Shown piece by piece: positions 60,329-64,000 of a DNA stretch of 64,000 nucleotides (positions within the stretch are counted from its first letter, which is position 1; each line of letters opens with the position of its first letter). A program made the translations under genes and the position numbers. Below the pieces are notes generated by a model, which saw only the letters and a list, made by a program, of their open reading frames with translations, was not told where the DNA came from and did not search any database. Source of the DNA: Zygotorulaspora mrakii (lineage: Eukaryota; Ascomycota; Saccharomycetes; Saccharomycetales; Saccharomycetaceae); NCBI RefSeq assembly GCF_013402915.1, contig NC_050726.1:389501-453500 (forward strand). Reading direction: 5' to 3'.

Positions 60329-62644
60329 TTAAGAAGCAGAGCTGGATTTTAGTTGTTCATCTGATGGGATTCTTTTTTGGCTTCTAAAGGATGCAATTGT
60401 GTGAAAACTTGGGTTTACCTGCTGATTGTTGTGTTTCTGCTGCGAAGATCTGGTGTTTTTGAGATTCAGATTGCTGCTGGATTCCCCGCCAGCTTGAAGA
60501 GATGTAAAAAGATCCACTCCACCATATCTACCAGTCGTGCACTTTAGGACGTCTATGGGGCTATTGTGAGTTAGTATTTCAATGTGATCGAGTAGATCTT
60601 CGTAATCTCCTGTATTCGGACGAGGGATTTTTCCGTTGTAAATGTTGAGTGATCTTTGAAATTTCCATAGTTTGTTTTCCATGTGTGCATATTTGAGTCT
60701 CCTTTCGTTGGAGGACTCCTTTTCTTTAGAAATTTCAAAATTGTAGAGCTTGTTTTGCAAGTCTTGATACTCTTTGACAATGAGGTTATGGCCTTTTCTT
60801 AGTTGGATTTCAAGACCACTCGTGGTGATTGGCCTTCTTAAGGAGTCGGCAGTACTGTACACTCCTCTCGAATTACTATGGTTGAAAGTTAGAGACGTCT
60901 CAGATTTGCAGAATGGATTTTGTAAACTAATCTTTTCGTATTGCTGTGCTGACATGATACCCATGTCATCAAGTATTGACTGTGATGTTAGAGGTGGTTG
61001 CATGCTATTGAATGAGGCATGACTTCTGTTTATGTCTGTGCGGTTGTGGGCAGTTTTTCCCTTACAAATATCACGGTGAGCTATGTTAAACATTGATCCT
61101 GTGGTTAAGGCCAAATTATCTTGCAAGTCATTTTGTTCCTCATCTGAACTGGCATCTTCTGCGTTACGGTACTCATCACTTTGAGAGCTTTTAGTGTTAG
61201 GTGGGACACTCAGGCCATTGGTGTATTGAGCTTCAACATTTTTGGGCAAACCTTGATTTGTTCCGGTGGGTAGCGACATAGAGAATCCAAAATTGAAATA
61301 ATCTGAATTTCTCTTCCCAGCGGATTTTTTTCTAGATTTACCTTCTGAACGGGATGCTTCATCAATTGATTCTGATGATGACGAAGATATCAATTGATCG
61401 AAATGTGTTACATCACGCTCAATTCTGCCTCCTTTTATAGATAATCCGCTGAGGGAAAGCAGTCTTGAATAAAATCCAAACAAAAAATTCAGATTTGAGC
61501 ATGTAACACTATACTTTTTGGCCAATGAAATTGGCTGGTAAAGAAGTATTTGAGCGGGATATTCAAATCTGTGATAGAAACAGTATGGTTCAAAGGGTAG
61601 AGATAAATATTCAGGATACTCATGAGCAGTGCTCGTTATGAGCTCTATTTTTTTTTTTCTGCAATGTTCAATGATGCTGTCAAAGTTTATTCTCTCATTT
61701 TCATTTCCAGGAGGTAATAAGTATTCAACCACCTCTGCGTGACATTGAGCTGTACATATTTCAAATAACTCTCTGACGAGGTCTTTGAACATTGTTTCAA
61801 TACTTTTGTCCTGTAACATTAAATCGTAATCGAATTGCTCGTAGATAATTGACAGAATGTTCAACGAAATCTTTGGAATTATGGATTCCCACATCTTTAT
61901 TGCCATTTTTTGAGAATCATTAAACTTCTTAACTTTTATCCAAGGCGTGGCGGTCAATTTTTCGATCATGCTATTCAAACTACTATCTTTGTCATTCATT
62001 TCTTTGTGGAATTTCACTTCATTATTTAGAAGTGTGTCATCATCAGCATAATTCTTTGATGTGTATGTTATTCCAAAATAAACTCGGCAGTTGTCGTCAT
62101 TAACTAATGCGTACGATCCCGAGGACAATTGTCTACATTCAACATCGCATGAGATAGATAAGATGCAATTGCATTCGTTGCCAATATTGCGGGAAACAAT
62201 TTCCTCTAATTCGCAACCAAAATCAGCACTGATTAAAATGCACGTCTCTTTCGTGACAAATTTGGATAGTTCAAGGCAGTTGAGCTTGACTGACTCTATT
62301 GATATGCCAGCAATTATCATAATATCTATGGAGTACTTACAAGAACCATCAGCTGCGTTGATAAGTCTAGAAGAGAGCTCTTTGACATCTTTGGTGAATA
62401 TATTTGGCGTGTAAAAGTTGGCACCTAGCTTCGAGGATTTCCAACCAACAAGTCCATCACTTGGAACATACTGGGATACCAAAATTAAAAAAGAGTTACC
62501 CAAGCTAAGTCTCCAGCTTAAAAATTGAGTATTAGCGGTTTCACCAACTTAAAAAAACGTAAGACTGATTAGTATTCATTTTTGTAATAAATCCGGGCTG
62601 TAAAATAACATACCTATCAAGCAAACTAATTGATTGTTTAGCAT
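60329..62644 (-). CDS. OSW2: Osw2-like protein (Svl3/Pam1 family), two exons
   Basis: A 749-residue protein made by joining exon 1 (62644-62614, 31 bases) to exon 2 (62547-60329, 2219 bases); the total is divisible by three. Exon 2 alone has no ATG for its conserved N-terminus (the first is at codon 62 of its open frame). Spliced, the start reads LIVGETANTQFLSWRL, a Rossmann-type loop as in the ketopantoate-reductase-like Svl3/Pam1/Osw2 family. Further blocks: SLGNSFLILVSQYVPSDGLV, WKSSKLGANFYTPNI, and HRFEYPAQILLYQPISLAKK. The C-terminal 350 residues are Ser-rich with a coiled coil near the end. S. cerevisiae Osw2 acts in outer spore wall assembly. The order after IES3 fits YLR054C; membership of the SVL3/PAM1 branch is the alternative. 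A sporulation-type CACAAAA is at 62767-62773. Confidence 0.75.
62548..62613 (-). other. Predicted 66-base spliceosomal intron in OSW2
   Basis: On the minus strand: donor GTATGT (62613-62608), branch site TACTAAT (62574-62568) and acceptor AAG ending at 62548, 21 bases after the branch adenosine, preceded by a T7 run. Phase 1. Two other AG choices downstream (TAG at 62505, AAG near 62517) break the frame, and a CAG only 3-4 bases after the branch is too close and leads to a stop. Confidence 0.75.
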
Positions 62645-62842
62645 TTGACTTTCCTTATCAGTACAGACCTATGGTTGTCCCTATTATAGCACCATATGAA
62701 ACATATAACTTTTGTTTAATGTTTAGGTCGTTCCTTCATATATATTTACTGTCGCCATGACAAAAACACAAAAAAACCGAGAAAACTAAAAAGAACAAAA
62801 AGTAAAAGAATATAGAAAATATTTATTATAATTAGCCAATAT

Positions 62843-63937
62843 TCATACAAGGTCTCGCATATCCTTCAATTTGAAAGGGACACCACTATAGTACCAACTT
62901 AGGCCATTCCCACGTTCCTTTACATGTGTCTCCAGGATATGAAAGCACTCCTTCAACGTGAGTCCATCTTCCAAACCTTCCTCAATAGCCCTCCAAATTT
63001 TTTTCCTTCTATTAATTTGACGAGAAAAATTCTTATCAAAGTTTCGCCACGAGGAACCTAATTGAGCTTCTAATTGCTGAATTGACGTTTGTCTTTTAAC
63101 AAGTAATTCGATATCTTGTGAACCTTGCTGCTGCAGAATAAACGAAAGCAAATCTGTTATTGGTCTTTCAGAAGGTTTTTTTGTATATTCATCCCACAGT
63201 TGAGATATCGATGTTGGTGATTTTATTAGTACAACTCCAAAATTCGGCAGTTTTGCACATGGATCGTCATTTATCGTATTTTTTGGAACAGTTTGACGTT
63301 TCACCCTTAATGTGGTAGAATCTTTGCTCGCTGCTCTACCACTTTCAAGAGTATCATTGACAAGATCTAATATTTGCCGTACATTTTCATTGATAAACAA
63401 TGGTGACTTATTTACAGGACTCTTCTCTTCCATAATCAAGACCTGGTCAATCTCGTGTATCATGTCATTGAATGCCATTTTACAGACATCAATCATAACA
63501 TATAATTCCTTGTGTTTTGCCGAGGCTTTTTCATTTTCTCGCTGCTCTTCATCTTGCTGCTCAACCTCAACTTCAATCTCAGCCTCAACATCAACCTCGA
63601 TTTTTTCACTTTCCAGCAGCTCGTCCTCTGGTTTGTACTTGTATTTGTCGTCAAAATCGAAAAACTCTGCCTGAGGTCTTGCCTGGAAAGATGAAGTGTA
63701 ATATGATCCTGAGCCATTCAAATATTTTTCATCTGCTGGGGGAAGTGTGCCGTTCAATATTCCTGGAATAGATTCAGCGGAGACAGGCAACCCTAGCTCA
63801 ATCCTGCGCATTAACCGGTCTTCTTCATTACCATCCACGGGGGTCGTCTCATTTGAACTCCTGACGCTTTCCATAGAGTCCCGCTCTTCCCCATCCTCCT
63901 CCACTCTTGTGCTCATGGAATAAAGACCTATTGTCAT
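62843..63937 (-). CDS. GCR1_C-domain DNA-binding protein (Gcr1/Msn1/Hot1 family)
   Basis: A 364-residue protein whose C-terminal 130 residues carry the GCR1_C DNA-binding domain shared by Gcr1, Msn1 and Hot1: SPTSISQLWDEYTKKPSERP, then TSIQQLEAQLGSSWRNFDKN, FSRQINRRKKIWRAIEEGLE and LKECFHILETHV. ATGs at 63937 and 63916 (MSTRVEEDGEERD) are both plausible starts. The N-terminal half is acidic, with Glu/Val repeats EVDVEAEIEVEVEQQ, and could be an activation region. Compared with Msn1, about 25 extra residues separate LWDEY from the SIQQLE helix. I cannot match it to a specific S. cerevisiae gene; its neighbours do not include any GCR1_C gene there. Confidence 0.8.
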   Translation of the reverse strand: MTIGLYSMSTRVEEDGEERDSMESVRSSNETTPVDGNEEDRLMRRIELGLPVSAESIPGILNGTLPPADEKYLNGSGSYYTSSFQARPQAEFFDFDDKYKYKPEDELLESEKIEVDVEAEIEVEVEQQDEEQRENEKASAKHKELYVMIDVCKMAFNDMIHEIDQVLIMEEKSPVNKSPLFINENVRQILDLVNDTLESGRAASKDSTTLRVKRQTVPKNTINDDPCAKLPNFGVVLIKSPTSISQLWDEYTKKPSERPITDLLSFILQQQGSQDIELLVKRQTSIQQLEAQLGSSWRNFDKNFSRQINRRKKIWRAIEEGLEDGLTLKECFHILETHVKERGNGLSWYYSGVPFKLKDMRDLV

Positions 63938-64000
63938 GTGCAAACTAGAGCTAAATACCACTAACCTCCATTACGCGACAGACACTTTGGAACGATTACC

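Overview
This window is a chromosome segment from a budding yeast of the family Saccharomycetaceae. Evidence for this: genes are compact and almost intron-free, promoters carry standard yeast cis-elements, and almost every protein matches a Saccharomyces cerevisiae gene that I recognise by family sequence. Gene order is the main clue to lineage. One strand of neighbours reads VTC, SEC4, BLM10, SMC1, CDC4, WWM1, IES1, HSP12, MDJ1, GNA1, SMX2, LPD1, GAT1, FRS2, exactly as on S. cerevisiae chromosome VI left when flipped. It is interleaved with genes that lie on S. cerevisiae XVI left (CHL1 to HST2, ULP1, CTF19) and XII left (EMA19, the YLR049C-like gene, FCF2, IES3, OSW2). One single VTC2/VTC3-type gene and one LPD1 (which has the XVI paralogue IRC15 in S. 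cerevisiae) fit a species that branched before the whole-genome duplication. The exact genus is not resolved here. Gene-order comparisons are from memory.

Layout. 1-2384: CHL1 helicase, cut by the window start. 3353-14114: CIP1, MRPS16, RRP12, TAF3, RET3, RQC2, mostly alternating strands. 14963-15036: tRNA-Asn, then HST2 and a 1.46 kb stretch with no recognisable gene. 17644-37794: a run of minus-strand genes, ULP1, VTC2/3, SEC4, BLM10, SMC1, a small unknown two-helix membrane protein, and CDC4. 38554-43373: a peroxisomal D-amino-acid oxidase that S. cerevisiae lacks, WWM1 and IES1. 43388-50590: CTF19, HSP12, MDJ1, EMA19, a YLR049C-like gene, GNA1, SMX2. 51457-63937: LPD1, GAT1, FCF2, IES3, FRS2, an unknown 225-residue protein, an intron-containing OSW2, and a GCR1_C-domain DNA-binding protein.

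Most genes are unrelated housekeeping genes, and each promoter shows the expected private logic: PAC plus RRPE in front of RRP12 and FCF2, MCB boxes before SMC1, a perfect PACE (Rpn4) site before BLM10, STREs before HSP12, a perfect heat-shock element before MDJ1, Pho4-type E-boxes before VTC, a CCAAT box before LPD1, and GATA clusters before GAT1 and the D-amino-acid oxidase. No mobile element, CRISPR array or obviously foreign system was found. The least explained items are the OSW2 intron, the altered acetyl-CoA loop of GNA1, the local inversion of the CIP1-RQC2 block, the D-amino-acid oxidase with its GATA promoter, and three lineage-restricted proteins (151, 225 and 364 residues).
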